IMG/VR virus record: IMGVR_UViG_3300048672_000354
Location: 1-44,068 of that record
Origin: a virus
Length of the DNA: 44,068 nucleotides
Reading direction: 5' to 3' (one strand)
Of the stretch, positions 16,535 through 26,538 are shown piece by piece. The notes under the pieces are model-generated. The model searched no databases and was not told where the DNA came from. It saw nothing but the letters and a program-made list of their open reading frames with translations. The position numbers and the translations under genes are program-made. Positions within the stretch are counted from its first letter, which is position 1. Every line of letters starts with the position of its first letter.

Positions 16535-18215
16535 TCTTGATAAGTATGCAGGCAAACAAGTTCCTCTTCCTAATTCAAGTCTAGATGTTGCCAGCCTTTT
16601 GAGAAATACTCAAACAATCCAAGGTTCTCAAGCTGGGTTGAATTCTCAACTTCAGGATACTCTTAGAGCTGCAGGAGTTTCAACTCAAAAAGCTGCAGAT
16701 CTTAATATAGATCTTGGAGCTAATGCAGCTTTGATTGAGCAGGTTAAGCAAGCAGGAGAACTTGAAACTCAAGCTGCTAGAGACAAAGCTGCCGCAGATT
16801 TGGGTACAGATTATAGATTGCAAAGCCAAAAGCTTACAGCTCTAGCAGATGAGATTGCAGCTACTAAAGCTCGCATGGATGAGGCTTCTGCTAAGATTCG
16901 TGATAAGCAATCTGTAAGCTTTCTAGATAATCCACTTGGTTGGCTATTTAATCAGGTATCTGTGAACGGAGATATTGAGGAATATAACCTTGCCGAGGAA
17001 GACTCCAATCGAGCAATCAAACAGTACCAAGCAATTAACACACTTACTCAGTCTGCTGTAGCTACTCAGAATGCAATCACTCATTCTATATCTGAAGCTT
17101 CAGCTAAGGCAGCCACAGATAATATTGCATTGATTGCACAACAGAAGCAACTTGAGCAATCTGCCAAAGCCATTGGTTACAATGCTCAAGCTATTGAAGC
17201 TGCCTACAATATGGGCACTCAAAAGCTGCAATATGAATTCAATACATTTAGTGCTCAAAAAGCCGAGCAGCAAAACAGAATTGCTTTAGCTCAGTTGCAA
17301 CTTTCTAAAGATGAGGCAGCTGTCAGAGTTTCTGAGCGAGCTAAGAAAGAGGGCGCGGAGTCTGATATCATTGCTACAATCAATGAAGGTATCAAAATTA
17401 GACTTGGGGAGGACGCTAAGCTTATTAGATTTGGAACGCCTGAAGCTAATAAAATTGTGGAGCTAGTTAAGTCTAACTCTCCTCTAGCGAAGCAATATAT
17501 TAATGATTACTTTTCTGGCGAAAAATATCAAGCCTCTGGAATTAAAAATATCTCTCCAAGTCCTGCAGATTTTGTAGAGCTGGCTCACAGCAAAGTTCCT
17601 ATCAATGCTCCAGGATCTGAGAAGGTACAAGAATTTATAATGGGTATAAAAGATAAAATCGCTGCAGAGGCCTTAAAGTCTGGAATCACTAAGCCTGAAG
17701 TTATTAAAAATGCCTTGAATAAGAATGTTGAAGCTGAAGTTAGCCGCATGAGTAAGAATGTAGACTGGAGCTCCCAAAAAAATCTGTTTAATCTACCTAA
17801 CTATGCTGACTATATAAACTCTCCAGGAATTAAGGAACTGCCAGTAGTGCAAAAAGTTATAGCTCCTATTGTACAATCTGGAGGCGACCTTAGTGATCCT
17901 AATAAACTACTAGCTGTAGTAGCTGCAGGAATTTCAGCTAAGAAGATTACTTACGGTGAGGCTCTTGAGACTACAACTCTCATACAGAAAGGCGTAACTA
18001 TTAATGCAGCCCAAAAACAGTTTATGGCTTTCGGTATAGTTCCTCCAAGATCTTGGAATGTAGAGGTTAAGTCTGGTAATAGCTTATTCGGTAGATCTGA
18101 TGTAGTTGATCTTACTAAGCCAGACCAATTTGGAAGAGCTTTAATTAAGTATCAACTTGGAGGAGGTAATTTTGACACTCTTCTAGAACTTAATAAGGCC
18201 GGAGCCTTTAAGTAA
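16485..18215 (+). CDS. Internal virion protein, coiled-coil (576 aa)
   Basis: The best start is TTG 16485, with AGGAG six bases upstream inside the preceding gene; an in-frame TTG at 16464 lacks an SD. No ATG is near the beginning. Long helical, Ala/Gln/Lys-rich segments (about 50-150 and 180-300) are likely coiled coils, followed by a more globular C-terminal half. Position between two other ejection-type proteins and composition fit an inner-core or ejection protein. The non-ATG start and overlap suggest translational coupling and a fixed ratio with its neighbour. Confidence 0.68.
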   Translation: METQQTTSLTKSSAGFDLDKYAGKQVPLPNSSLDVASLLRNTQTIQGSQAGLNSQLQDTLRAAGVSTQKAADLNIDLGANAALIEQVKQAGELETQAARDKAAADLGTDYRLQSQKLTALADEIAATKARMDEASAKIRDKQSVSFLDNPLGWLFNQVSVNGDIEEYNLAEEDSNRAIKQYQAINTLTQSAVATQNAITHSISEASAKAATDNIALIAQQKQLEQSAKAIGYNAQAIEAAYNMGTQKLQYEFNTFSAQKAEQQNRIALAQLQLSKDEAAVRVSERAKKEGAESDIIATINEGIKIRLGEDAKLIRFGTPEANKIVELVKSNSPLAKQYINDYFSGEKYQASGIKNISPSPADFVELAHSKVPINAPGSEKVQEFIMGIKDKIAAEALKSGITKPEVIKNALNKNVEAEVSRMSKNVDWSSQKNLFNLPNYADYINSPGIKELPVVQKVIAPIVQSGGDLSDPNKLLAVVAAGISAKKITYGEALETTTLIQKGVTINAAQKQFMAFGIVPPRSWNVEVKSGNSLFGRSDVVDLTKPDQFGRALIKYQLGGGNFDTLLELNKAGAFK

Positions 18216-18236
18216 GATTTAAATTAAGGAAATATT

Positions 18237-21200
18237 ATGGCAAGCTTTATGGGCATTGAAGAGGATCAAACTCCTCAAGAATCAGAAGCTCCAGCTTGGT
18301 TGGTTGCTGCAGATAACCACAATCTGGGCAATCTCCAAGGTGGGTCTTGGTTTGATTCTGAAACTTGGGGCCAAAAGTTTGAAAATGCTGGTTACATGAT
18401 TGCATCTGGAATGCTTTCTGGAACCAATAGTTTCTACAATACTGGTATCACAGTAGCTAACTGGTTTGGTGCGGAGGCAGAATTGAGAGATAACCAGGAA
18501 TGGATTTCATCTTTTGATTCTGATATGGGAGAGTATTACTCTCAGAACCGGCAAGCTGCTGACCTTCTAGGTTTTGTGGCAGGCTCAATTATTCCAGGTT
18601 TGGCCGGCGTTAAACTACTTAATGCAGGGCAAGCTGCTCTCAGAACTGCTTCAGCTACAGGTTTGATTGGAGAAAATCTTGCTGTAGCTACTGGGCTTAA
18701 GATCCCAACTGTAGCTAAGTTTGCAAGGTTGGCCGCTGATGATATCTTGAATGCACAGGCTACATTCTCAGCCATTAATGCAAATGGTATCAGAGCTCTT
18801 ATTGCAGGTGTAGGTCAAAATGTTCTTGAAGGTGTAGCATTTGAAACTGCTGTGCAAGCTACAATGTTTAAGTCTCCCATACTTGAAGACCAAGATGGCT
18901 GGGACATTGTAAAGAATATTGCAGTAGGTGGAGCACTTGGTGGAGTTATTGGCGGAGCTTTTGAAACTGCCACTACTCTAGGTGCCATTAAAAAGATGGT
19001 AGCTAAAGGGGAGGAAAGTATCAAAGCCTTCTCTTCTAGAACTATAGCTCAAGAAGGTGCATCGCCTGCAGAAAAGATTATCCTTATGACTGAGGATAAA
19101 GAACTTTCCATGCCCCGGCTTATTGAAGCAGACTATGATGCAAAACTAAAAGCTTGGCTAGATAGAAACCGCCGCACTGATGATGCCATTCGTACAGAAG
19201 TTCATACTATGATTCCAGGTTCGGATCGGGAACTTGGTAATATGGTAGCAGATTCCATATATGGGTTGGATAAGAAAACCACTTTCAATAATCTCTTCGG
19301 CGCCGACCAAGTTGCAAGATTCAATCAGGTTACTAAAGTAGAAAAACAACTTGCAGATAATATTAAAACTGGCGTAGTGGATGATACTCTCTCAGTGTCT
19401 TATGTAAAACTTCATGGCGAGCGAGCTGGTGTTGTGTCTGATACTCCGCCTGGAGTTATTAATCTTGCCGATAGAGTTGCACCAGCAGGTAAGGAAACTA
19501 CTGAAGAGCTTGTAAAAGCTGAAGTAAAAGGATTCAAGTTCTCGCCTGGAGATAACTGGAGTATTAAATCTCTATCTCCTAAGCGTGGACATTTCGAGGC
19601 AGAAGCCAGATTTATTTACGCATCTGAAATTCTTAAGGAATTGAAACCTGGTACGGAAATCAATCTATTTGATATTCCGATGCTTGAGCGTGCACTTAAG
19701 GATGGTATTACAGATATCAAAATTACTGACAACGGTGGTAAGGTAATTAATAAGTCTTTCACATCTGTGAGAGATTTGGAAAAGTTTGTAATAGAACAGA
19801 AAACTAAGGCTGCAGAAGATCTCATGAAACGGTGGGTTCTTGAAGGCTCAGAGATTCAAGAAGTTGGCACAGCTGCAATTGCTAAGATTACCAACGTAAA
19901 AATCTCTAGACTTGAAGGAACACTTGGAGCACCTGAAAAGGATTTCTTCGCTTGGCAATCTGCTAAGGAAGATTACTCCGCTATGTTGAAGTCCAAAGGA
20001 TTGCAAACTCCTGCGGCCGAACATGCAGATCCTAGATTCCTTCCATCAGTTGCGAAGGTTACCAGAAAAGCTGAGGATGTAAAAGATCTGGATGGTAATG
20101 TAATTGACGGCATGACTTACATCAAGCTCAAGCAGAAATTGCTTCAGCAAGATATGGATCGAGTTGTTGCTAAGTCGGCCGGCGAGTTGTTTGACCAACT
20201 TCCAGAACTTACAGACTCTCACTTGTTTCAATCTAATAGATATGGATCAGGTGCTGGAGTTGCAAGTTTTGCTAATGGTGGTTACGGATCTTTGGAATCT
20301 ATTACCCAGCAGGTTGGATCAGTCACTCAAAGACTTAAGCAACAGTTTAGAAAAGAGACTGCAGATGCATTTGATGGGGCACTTGTATCTGTTGGTAATA
20401 AGCAAGAAGCTGCAATTGAATTCAGTACAATAAATCAAAAAGTCTCTCGTATGGGTAAGCAAGTAGTTAGATATACAGATCCAGATGATGGGGCGGAATA
20501 CCTTGTTACCAAAGATGCACTGAGGAAATATGCAGATGAAGAATCTGGAGCACTCGACATTGATGCCTTGAGTGCAGAAGTTCCTGAAGAGCTTATTAAT
20601 ATTCGTAATCCAGAAGTTGCGAGTCTGGTAGATCTTCACATTGCACGCTCAGGTTCCAGAACTCAGTCTTACAGAGAACTCCGCGCAGTCCAAGGTTTTG
20701 AAGATGTAAAGGATCCTGAAGTATTTAGACCTATCCGACCTAACCCAAATGATTACCAATTCTTTGCATTTGTAAAGGATCCTTCAGTAACTGGCCAAGG
20801 TCACACGACTATGATCTTTGCAGAATCAGATAAGAAGCTTGCAGAACTTATTGGTAAGGTACCAAGTAAGTATAAGGTATTCACCAAGAGAGAGGTGGAT
20901 GAATTTAAGAGAGCTAGAGATGAGTATGAATATTCTAGAACTCTAAATGAAAGTTACATAAACTCTGAGCTTAAAAATCGTGGTATCATGTCTGAGTTCT
21001 TTACAAAGACTGACCCACAAAAAATTGTCAATGATTTCTTGCAGCAACATCTGCGAGAAGATGATGTATTGGCAATGGAACTTATCAGAGGAAAGTATCA
21101 GAAACAATTTGATTGGCTTGAAGATCAAGGTAACGCATACACTAAAGTCTCAGCTTCTAAGTTTGGTTCCTACTCTGATAGAATTGAGAAAGCTGGTAAG

Positions 21201-23093
21201 AATCCTTATCTGGATTACATTAAAACCTCGCTTGATATTTCTAAAGCCTCTGAGAATGTGCTGCTATATAGTTTCAATAAGTTCCTGGATTCTGCAGTTT
21301 CGCGCGCAGTAGGTAACATATCAGATGCTTGGAAGGAGTGGAAATCTCCTCACGATGAAGCTGCAATGGTTAAGATCAATAAGCTTCTTGATGAACATGG
21401 AATGAATACTGGGTATAGAGATGCAGCTACAGATCTGCTAGCAAATCATACTGCGCCCAAAGGAGAACTTACCAAGTTCATTCGCGGTGCTAACACTATT
21501 CTTGCAAAACTGACTCTTGGCTTGGATCCGCTGAATGCTTTGAATAATGCAATTGGCGCAAACATACTGAGAGGAACTGAACTGAAACAGCTTACTGATG
21601 CAATTCGCGCAGGTGACACACAACTGGCAGGTAAACTAGGTGAGCTTGCAAAGATCAAGTTGCCGGGAGTTGGAGATGAAATTCTGTCTCCTACTAAACT
21701 TGTATCCTCAGCTCTTAAGAACTTTGCAACAGATGACCATAAATCTGTAAATGGGCTGTTCCAAAGATACAGATCTGTTGGACTTATTAAAGACCAAGCA
21801 ACTCAGTTCAGAGATATCCTTGAAGACTTCACCCTCAAAGGAACTGAGACTGTTGGAGAACTTAATTCCAGACTATCTAAAGCTTTCCAAAAGGCTAAGG
21901 ATCTTACAGATAAAGGTGAGCAGATTACTGGCAATAAGCTGGCAGAAGAATTCAATAGATTCATATCTGCAGATGTTATTAGACAGCTTACAGATCCTGC
22001 AGTTGAGAAAGGTTTGATAACCGAGGCTGAACAATTAGCTTACATGAATACATTTGTAAATCGTGTAGAAGGTATTACGATTGCATCTCAAAGACCTCTG
22101 ATGTTCCAAGGTCCTATTGGTCAAGCTGTTGGATTGTTTCAATCTTATCAGTTTAATCTCATGCAGCAGATGTTTAGATATGTTGCAGAAGGTACCAAAA
22201 AAGATGCTGCAATGCTGTTGGGTTTGCAAGGTACATTCTATGGGATTCAAGGTTTGCCTGGATTCCAATTCATGAATCAACACATCATCGGCACAGCAAG
22301 TGGGAATAAGAATCATACTGACCTGTACGATGCAACCTATGGTATAGCTGGTAAACAAGTTGGCGATCTATTGATGTACGGCTTGCCATCTAATATCCTG
22401 CAATCCAATCTATATTCGCGAGGTGATATCAATCCGCGGCAGGTTACAATCATACCTACAAGTATTCCTGACCTTCCGTTTGTTGGAGCTTTCGGTAAGT
22501 TTCTCGGCACACTTAAAGAGACTGCCGGAAAGATTTCGATGGGTGGCAATGTTTGGGAATCTCTACTTCAAGGAATTGAACACAATGGACTATCTAGACC
22601 TCTGGCTGGACTGGCACAAACATTACAAGCAACAACTGGAAATGGGGTTGCATATTCAACAACTAGCAAGGGAAACATTCTATTCTCGAATGACTTACTA
22701 TCTCTCGCTACTTTGACAAGATTGGCCGGCGGTAGACCTTTGGATGAGGCAATCATTAATGATGGAGTTTATAGAATTCAAGCCTACCAACAGTATGATC
22801 GCGCCAGACTCCAATCGTTCGGTGAAGGTGTGAAGTCTACAATGATTGAAGGTCAGACACCTACACCTGAGCAAGTTGATAAGTTTGCAACTAAGTATGC
22901 AGAACTTGGCGGTAAGCAAACTGGATTCAATAAGTTTATGATGGCTAAGTTTAAAGAAGCTAATACATCTCAAGCTCAAGCTATTGTAAGTCAATTGAAG
23001 AATCCTTTCACTCAAAAGATGCAAACATTGATGGGCGGCGGATCTGATGCTATACAGTCTTTGAGAACTCTTTCACAACCTACAGAAGAGTAA
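18237..23093 (+). CDS. Giant internal virion protein (1618 aa)
   Basis: Largest gene in the window; SD AAGGAAAT. Several Gly/Ala-rich hydrophobic stretches (LLGFVAGSIIPGLAGV near 104-119; VGGALGGVIGGAFETA near 229-244; and a segment near 1300-1345) could insert in membranes, separated by long charged helical regions. This fits an ejected protein like T7 gp16 (1318 aa) that helps build a channel across the cell envelope. I see no lytic transglycosylase motif at the N-terminus, unlike gp16. Last of three consecutive internal virion genes. Confidence 0.7.
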   Translation: MASFMGIEEDQTPQESEAPAWLVAADNHNLGNLQGGSWFDSETWGQKFENAGYMIASGMLSGTNSFYNTGITVANWFGAEAELRDNQEWISSFDSDMGEYYSQNRQAADLLGFVAGSIIPGLAGVKLLNAGQAALRTASATGLIGENLAVATGLKIPTVAKFARLAADDILNAQATFSAINANGIRALIAGVGQNVLEGVAFETAVQATMFKSPILEDQDGWDIVKNIAVGGALGGVIGGAFETATTLGAIKKMVAKGEESIKAFSSRTIAQEGASPAEKIILMTEDKELSMPRLIEADYDAKLKAWLDRNRRTDDAIRTEVHTMIPGSDRELGNMVADSIYGLDKKTTFNNLFGADQVARFNQVTKVEKQLADNIKTGVVDDTLSVSYVKLHGERAGVVSDTPPGVINLADRVAPAGKETTEELVKAEVKGFKFSPGDNWSIKSLSPKRGHFEAEARFIYASEILKELKPGTEINLFDIPMLERALKDGITDIKITDNGGKVINKSFTSVRDLEKFVIEQKTKAAEDLMKRWVLEGSEIQEVGTAAIAKITNVKISRLEGTLGAPEKDFFAWQSAKEDYSAMLKSKGLQTPAAEHADPRFLPSVAKVTRKAEDVKDLDGNVIDGMTYIKLKQKLLQQDMDRVVAKSAGELFDQLPELTDSHLFQSNRYGSGAGVASFANGGYGSLESITQQVGSVTQRLKQQFRKETADAFDGALVSVGNKQEAAIEFSTINQKVSRMGKQVVRYTDPDDGAEYLVTKDALRKYADEESGALDIDALSAEVPEELINIRNPEVASLVDLHIARSGSRTQSYRELRAVQGFEDVKDPEVFRPIRPNPNDYQFFAFVKDPSVTGQGHTTMIFAESDKKLAELIGKVPSKYKVFTKREVDEFKRARDEYEYSRTLNESYINSELKNRGIMSEFFTKTDPQKIVNDFLQQHLREDDVLAMELIRGKYQKQFDWLEDQGNAYTKVSASKFGSYSDRIEKAGKNPYLDYIKTSLDISKASENVLLYSFNKFLDSAVSRAVGNISDAWKEWKSPHDEAAMVKINKLLDEHGMNTGYRDAATDLLANHTAPKGELTKFIRGANTILAKLTLGLDPLNALNNAIGANILRGTELKQLTDAIRAGDTQLAGKLGELAKIKLPGVGDEILSPTKLVSSALKNFATDDHKSVNGLFQRYRSVGLIKDQATQFRDILEDFTLKGTETVGELNSRLSKAFQKAKDLTDKGEQITGNKLAEEFNRFISADVIRQLTDPAVEKGLITEAEQLAYMNTFVNRVEGITIASQRPLMFQGPIGQAVGLFQSYQFNLMQQMFRYVAEGTKKDAAMLLGLQGTFYGIQGLPGFQFMNQHIIGTASGNKNHTDLYDATYGIAGKQVGDLLMYGLPSNILQSNLYSRGDINPRQVTIIPTSIPDLPFVGAFGKFLGTLKETAGKISMGGNVWESLLQGIEHNGLSRPLAGLAQTLQATTGNGVAYSTTSKGNILFSNDLLSLATLTRLAGGRPLDEAIINDGVYRIQAYQQYDRARLQSFGEGVKSTMIEGQTPTPEQVDKFATKYAELGGKQTGFNKFMMAKFKEANTSQAQAIVSQLKNPFTQKMQTLMGGGSDAIQSLRTLSQPTEE

Positions 23094-23139
23094 GTTTGAG
23101 TTAGTAAGTTTGATTCAGTAACCTACTTAGGAGATTGAC

Positions 23140-25728
23140 ATGAGTAGCAATATGATTACTGCAAATTATCCTGCAGTATTTATTGGAGCCACAGTTTATG
23201 ATGCTCCAGAACCTACAGGTGCGGATGACACAGATCTGATTCAACAGATCATAGATCTGAAGAGCTCGGAAGCAACTGTGACAGGCATTCCAGTTATAGT
23301 TAAACTGGCTTTCCAACAGTTGTACCTTGTAAAAGGTATAGCTCTGAAAAATAATGTTCTTCTGGATCTTAATCAATCCACACTTAAGAAAACTTTAAAT
23401 GCAAATGGGGATAGATTTACCAGCCCTTACACTTCAGTTGTTAGAAGTTTGTGGATACTTAAAAACGGGAGCTGGTATGGATCGTGTAAAAATTCTGGAC
23501 TTATCAACGGTACTATTGATGCAAACAATAAAGACCATATAGGTATTTTGGAGTTTCTAAATGTAGAAAATTTCACTCTGAAAAATCTTACGATCATAAC
23601 CTCAACTTGGTCTTGTAATTGGTCTGTGGTTCTTGGAGGCAGAAATGTATCTTTTACAGATAGTCAAATTCTTGGAGCAACAAGAGTATTCCAGGATGGC
23701 TGTCACTTCGTATTTGGTGATGGAGTTGTAGCAAACAACCTCTATATTGAATCTGGAGACGATGTTTTTGCTGCAGGCAATGATGATTTTAGAGGCGGAG
23801 TAGCTGTATATTTTGACGATCAAGAGCTTAAGAATTTTTCAGCTACTAACATTAAAGCCCTATCAACTAGAGGCTTTGCGGCCAAGATCTACAACTCAGG
23901 AACATTTAATTACGGGTACACAAAAGCTTTAAAAGTATTTAATGGCTATGTTCAAGTTGTTGGTAAGGCTGGGATGCTAAGAAACGGCGGCGTACAGTTT
24001 GTTCATGGAGGGGCTGCAAGTATTCGGGATCTTAATAACATTAAAAATGTAGCTGTGAATGCCAACATTGAGATTGGCACAGATGGTACAGCAATCTATT
24101 CTGCAACCGCTGGAACTTTGGTAGGATCTCCTACAGCAGTTAGTAAAGCTACCTCAGCTCAAGTATCTTTGGCAGGTCACGGACTCACTGCAGGAACTGT
24201 TGTGGCTTTTGTAAACATAGCTGTCGGAGGTATGACTAACTTACAAGGTGTATATCAAGTAAGATCTACTAACCTTGCTACCAATACTTTTGAACTATCT
24301 GACACAGCCTACAGAAATAACATTGGACTAAACTCTACTGGCTTCAATACTTGGACATCCGGAGATCTTATCGAGTGTTCTTCTGGTAATGGTTATGTGG
24401 TTGGAGATATGCTATATCCGTCTGGAGGTACAGCTATAGAACGAGCTTCCTTTAGAGTTACTCAAGTTGGCCCAAATGGAGAAGTTGAAGCTGTCATTCC
24501 AGTTAATAGAGGAAACTATAGTGTTCTTCCTAGCACTCCTAACTCTGCAACTGGAGGATCTGGTACAGGTTGCACGCTTTTCTTGGAACTGGCTCACAGT
24601 GGTGTAAATGCTTATGGCTGTAATAGCACAGGTTCAATGAATTGCAGTATAGAAGGAAGTCTTAAGATTAATGATACATCTGGAGCTGCAACCAGATTTT
24701 TGGGTGGGTATATTGCTGACTCCCAAAATTTCAGATTCTTGGCAGATCTTCCCTACGTTCCTGCTAATGGAGGTGTGCAAGTGCTAAATGAAGCAGTAAG
24801 CTTGAAATCTAGGGATAACATAATTAACTGTCATATGACCGGCAATCCTAATATATCTACATTTGTTGGATATGTCATGGGATCAAATAGTTATAACACT
24901 CAGATAAGTGGTGTGTTTGACGAAATGCCAACCAATGTCCCAGCAATTAGAGGCCTTATTGCAGGCAACCAACTGGATGGAAAAGCTGTTACTGCTATCA
25001 GTGCAGCAGACCCAGCGGTTGTTACTATAAACGCCCATGGAAGAGCTGTAGGAGAGTTTGTTACATTCTCAGGCAATGTACTGACGGTAGGAGATATAAA
25101 TAATATTGTCTATAGAGTTAGAACTATAAGTGATGCAAATAATATCATTCTAGAAACTTTGGATGGCAACGTACTTACAATAGCTCCCGCAACTGTAAGC
25201 ACTGGAGGCACTCTATATCTATCTATGAATACTATGGATGTAAGTAAAGCTCTATTTAGAAAAGCTGCAGGAGTTGCAGGGACTATTGCGTTTAATAATG
25301 CATCCTCTAATCCCCACAGACTGACATCACTTAGAGTTAGGGACTGTGATTGTACTGCTGTAGATAATGTGTTTGCATCAGTTATGTCAATTATACCAAA
25401 CTTCTCAGCTGAAAATATTCTAGGCTACACGAAAGAAGCTTCAGAGTATAGATCCATTAACATTACTCATGATGCGCTGGTTTCTTCTAACGTGGTAATT
25501 AGGCTCTCAGGTAATACTACATTTAATGCACCTACAAATCCTAGAAAAGGTCAAGTACTTAATCTTACTTTGATTCAACCAAGTTCTGGTGGACCCTACA
25601 CTGTTACTTATGCAGGAGTTTTTTCCAAGGTAGCAGATGGTGCAGGCTTGGCGTCACAGAAAGGAAGCACACAGTTTATCTATGATGGAACAAGCTGGGT
25701 GCAAACTGCAGGGCTTGTATTTAAGTAA
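23140..25728 (+). CDS. Tailspike with GH28-like beta-helix and FCCH-like inserts
   Basis: 862 aa. A beta-helix begins near residue 20 (TGADDTDLIQQIID). Residues 185-188 (QDGC) and 204-210 (ESGDDVF, Asp207/Asp208) resemble the NTDG and GDD catalytic motifs of glycoside hydrolase family 28 (polygalacturonase-like), suggesting cleavage of acidic polysaccharide. Two stretches (about 324-408 and 613-695) look like FCCH-type domains: a xVSLAGHGLTAGTVV or VVTINAHGRAVGEFV entry, then a YxVR hairpin. The C-terminus ends in a TQFIYDGTSWVQ cap. Last late gene, set apart from the other spikes, and followed by the bidirectional terminator. SD is TTAGGAG. Confidence 0.78.
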   Translation: MSSNMITANYPAVFIGATVYDAPEPTGADDTDLIQQIIDLKSSEATVTGIPVIVKLAFQQLYLVKGIALKNNVLLDLNQSTLKKTLNANGDRFTSPYTSVVRSLWILKNGSWYGSCKNSGLINGTIDANNKDHIGILEFLNVENFTLKNLTIITSTWSCNWSVVLGGRNVSFTDSQILGATRVFQDGCHFVFGDGVVANNLYIESGDDVFAAGNDDFRGGVAVYFDDQELKNFSATNIKALSTRGFAAKIYNSGTFNYGYTKALKVFNGYVQVVGKAGMLRNGGVQFVHGGAASIRDLNNIKNVAVNANIEIGTDGTAIYSATAGTLVGSPTAVSKATSAQVSLAGHGLTAGTVVAFVNIAVGGMTNLQGVYQVRSTNLATNTFELSDTAYRNNIGLNSTGFNTWTSGDLIECSSGNGYVVGDMLYPSGGTAIERASFRVTQVGPNGEVEAVIPVNRGNYSVLPSTPNSATGGSGTGCTLFLELAHSGVNAYGCNSTGSMNCSIEGSLKINDTSGAATRFLGGYIADSQNFRFLADLPYVPANGGVQVLNEAVSLKSRDNIINCHMTGNPNISTFVGYVMGSNSYNTQISGVFDEMPTNVPAIRGLIAGNQLDGKAVTAISAADPAVVTINAHGRAVGEFVTFSGNVLTVGDINNIVYRVRTISDANNIILETLDGNVLTIAPATVSTGGTLYLSMNTMDVSKALFRKAAGVAGTIAFNNASSNPHRLTSLRVRDCDCTAVDNVFASVMSIIPNFSAENILGYTKEASEYRSINITHDALVSSNVVIRLSGNTTFNAPTNPRKGQVLNLTLIQPSSGGPYTVTYAGVFSKVADGAGLASQKGSTQFIYDGTSWVQTAGLVFK

Positions 25729-25763
25729 AGTGTCATATAAATTAAGTCTGAAGTAGAAACAAA

Positions 25764-25798
25764 AAATCCCCACTCTGGTATTATCCAGGTGGGGATTT
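25764..25798. terminator. Bidirectional intrinsic terminator between the arms
   Basis: AAATCCCCAC (25764-25773) pairs with GTGGGGATTT (25789-25798), extended inward by CTGG/CCAG (25775-25778, 25785-25788) around a 6-nt loop with a single bulged T. An A-rich run precedes it and a T-rich run follows, so it has a U-tract in both directions. It lies between the last late gene (ends 25728) and the last leftward gene (ends 25817). Confidence 0.92.
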
Positions 25799-25816
25799 CT
25801 TTTGCCTACTTACAGG

Positions 25817-26182
25817 CTATTGAATAAGTCCAGCTTCCTTAGCTTGAAGTGGGGAGTACATCCATACAGCTTTTAGTGCAGGGTCAGTCCAAGGATCTTT
25901 ACCAAACTGTAATGCAGGCACTGAAGGATTTCTTATCCAAGCATATGCAGCTTTTCGGGCAGTAGTTGAGTTACAGTATTTAGCTTGGGCTACTGCTAGA
26001 TATCTCTTACCTGTCTCCTTTTTCCACGTAACCCAACAGCCTTTAGGATTCTCAGCCATGTAAGCATCTGAACCGCACCCATGAAGATTTGCTGGAAGAT
26101 TTGGGATACAATTCTGAGCTTGACAGATCCCGAGCTCAACAATTAATCCCAGCGCAATTAGAAACTTTCGCGCGATGATCAT
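25817..26182 (-). CDS. Secreted Cys-rich protein of unknown function (121 aa)
   Basis: Start ATG 26182 with AAAGG eight bases upstream; a TTG at 26197 is less likely. Residues 1-23 are a signal peptide (MIIARK basic head, FLIALGLIVELGI core, probable cleavage after CQAQ or nearby). The mature part has Cys at several spaced positions (NC, GC, GC, YC), suggesting disulfides in the periplasm, and a Trp-rich stretch (CWVTWKKETGKR; later WIRNP, DPWTDP, AVWMY). Last leftward gene, so probably made early or throughout infection. No known fold recognised. Superinfection exclusion or a cell-wall enzyme are possibilities without evidence. Confidence 0.75.
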   Translation of the reverse strand: MIIARKFLIALGLIVELGICQAQNCIPNLPANLHGCGSDAYMAENPKGCWVTWKKETGKRYLAVAQAKYCNSTTARKAAYAWIRNPSVPALQFGKDPWTDPALKAVWMYSPLQAKEAGLIQ

Positions 26183-26193
26183 GATAGGGCCTT

Positions 26194-26535
26194 TCAATTC
26201 AAAAGTATGTTCTGACTCTGTGGCATCTCTCGTAGGACTTCTAATCTACCTGCAAGAATAAAGCATAGTTTATCCCGCTCTTCAATTGTATAGGTTCCAT
26301 CAAGAACTACTCCACAGTATCCAGCAATCTCAGCAATCTTAATTTCAGTCTCAGTCACTGGATGATTTGCAAGGAGTTTTTCAAGCTTTGGGTGCAAGCC
26401 AGTTGATAGTTCCTTAGATAGTGCAATATGGCCTGGAGGAAAGAACTCAAATTTAATCTTACCATTACTGTAGGTTTCTCCTTTACCTATATCATCAGGA
26501 AGTTGAGACAGTATATCTGATAAAGGTGCACTCAT
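26194..26535 (-). CDS. Hypothetical 113-aa protein
   Basis: SD AGGT seven bases before ATG, and 3 nt after the exonuclease gene. The C-terminal half (IKIAEIAGYCGVVLDGTYTIEERDKLCFILAGRLEVLREM) is predicted helical and conserved in style, as in small phage adaptor proteins. No catalytic motif. Operon position with the exonuclease, MazG-like and helicase genes suggests a DNA metabolism accessory. Confidence 0.75.
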   Translation of the reverse strand: MSAPLSDILSQLPDDIGKGETYSNGKIKFEFFPPGHIALSKELSTGLHPKLEKLLANHPVTETEIKIAEIAGYCGVVLDGTYTIEERDKLCFILAGRLEVLREMPQSQNILLN

Positions 26536-26538
26536 TAG

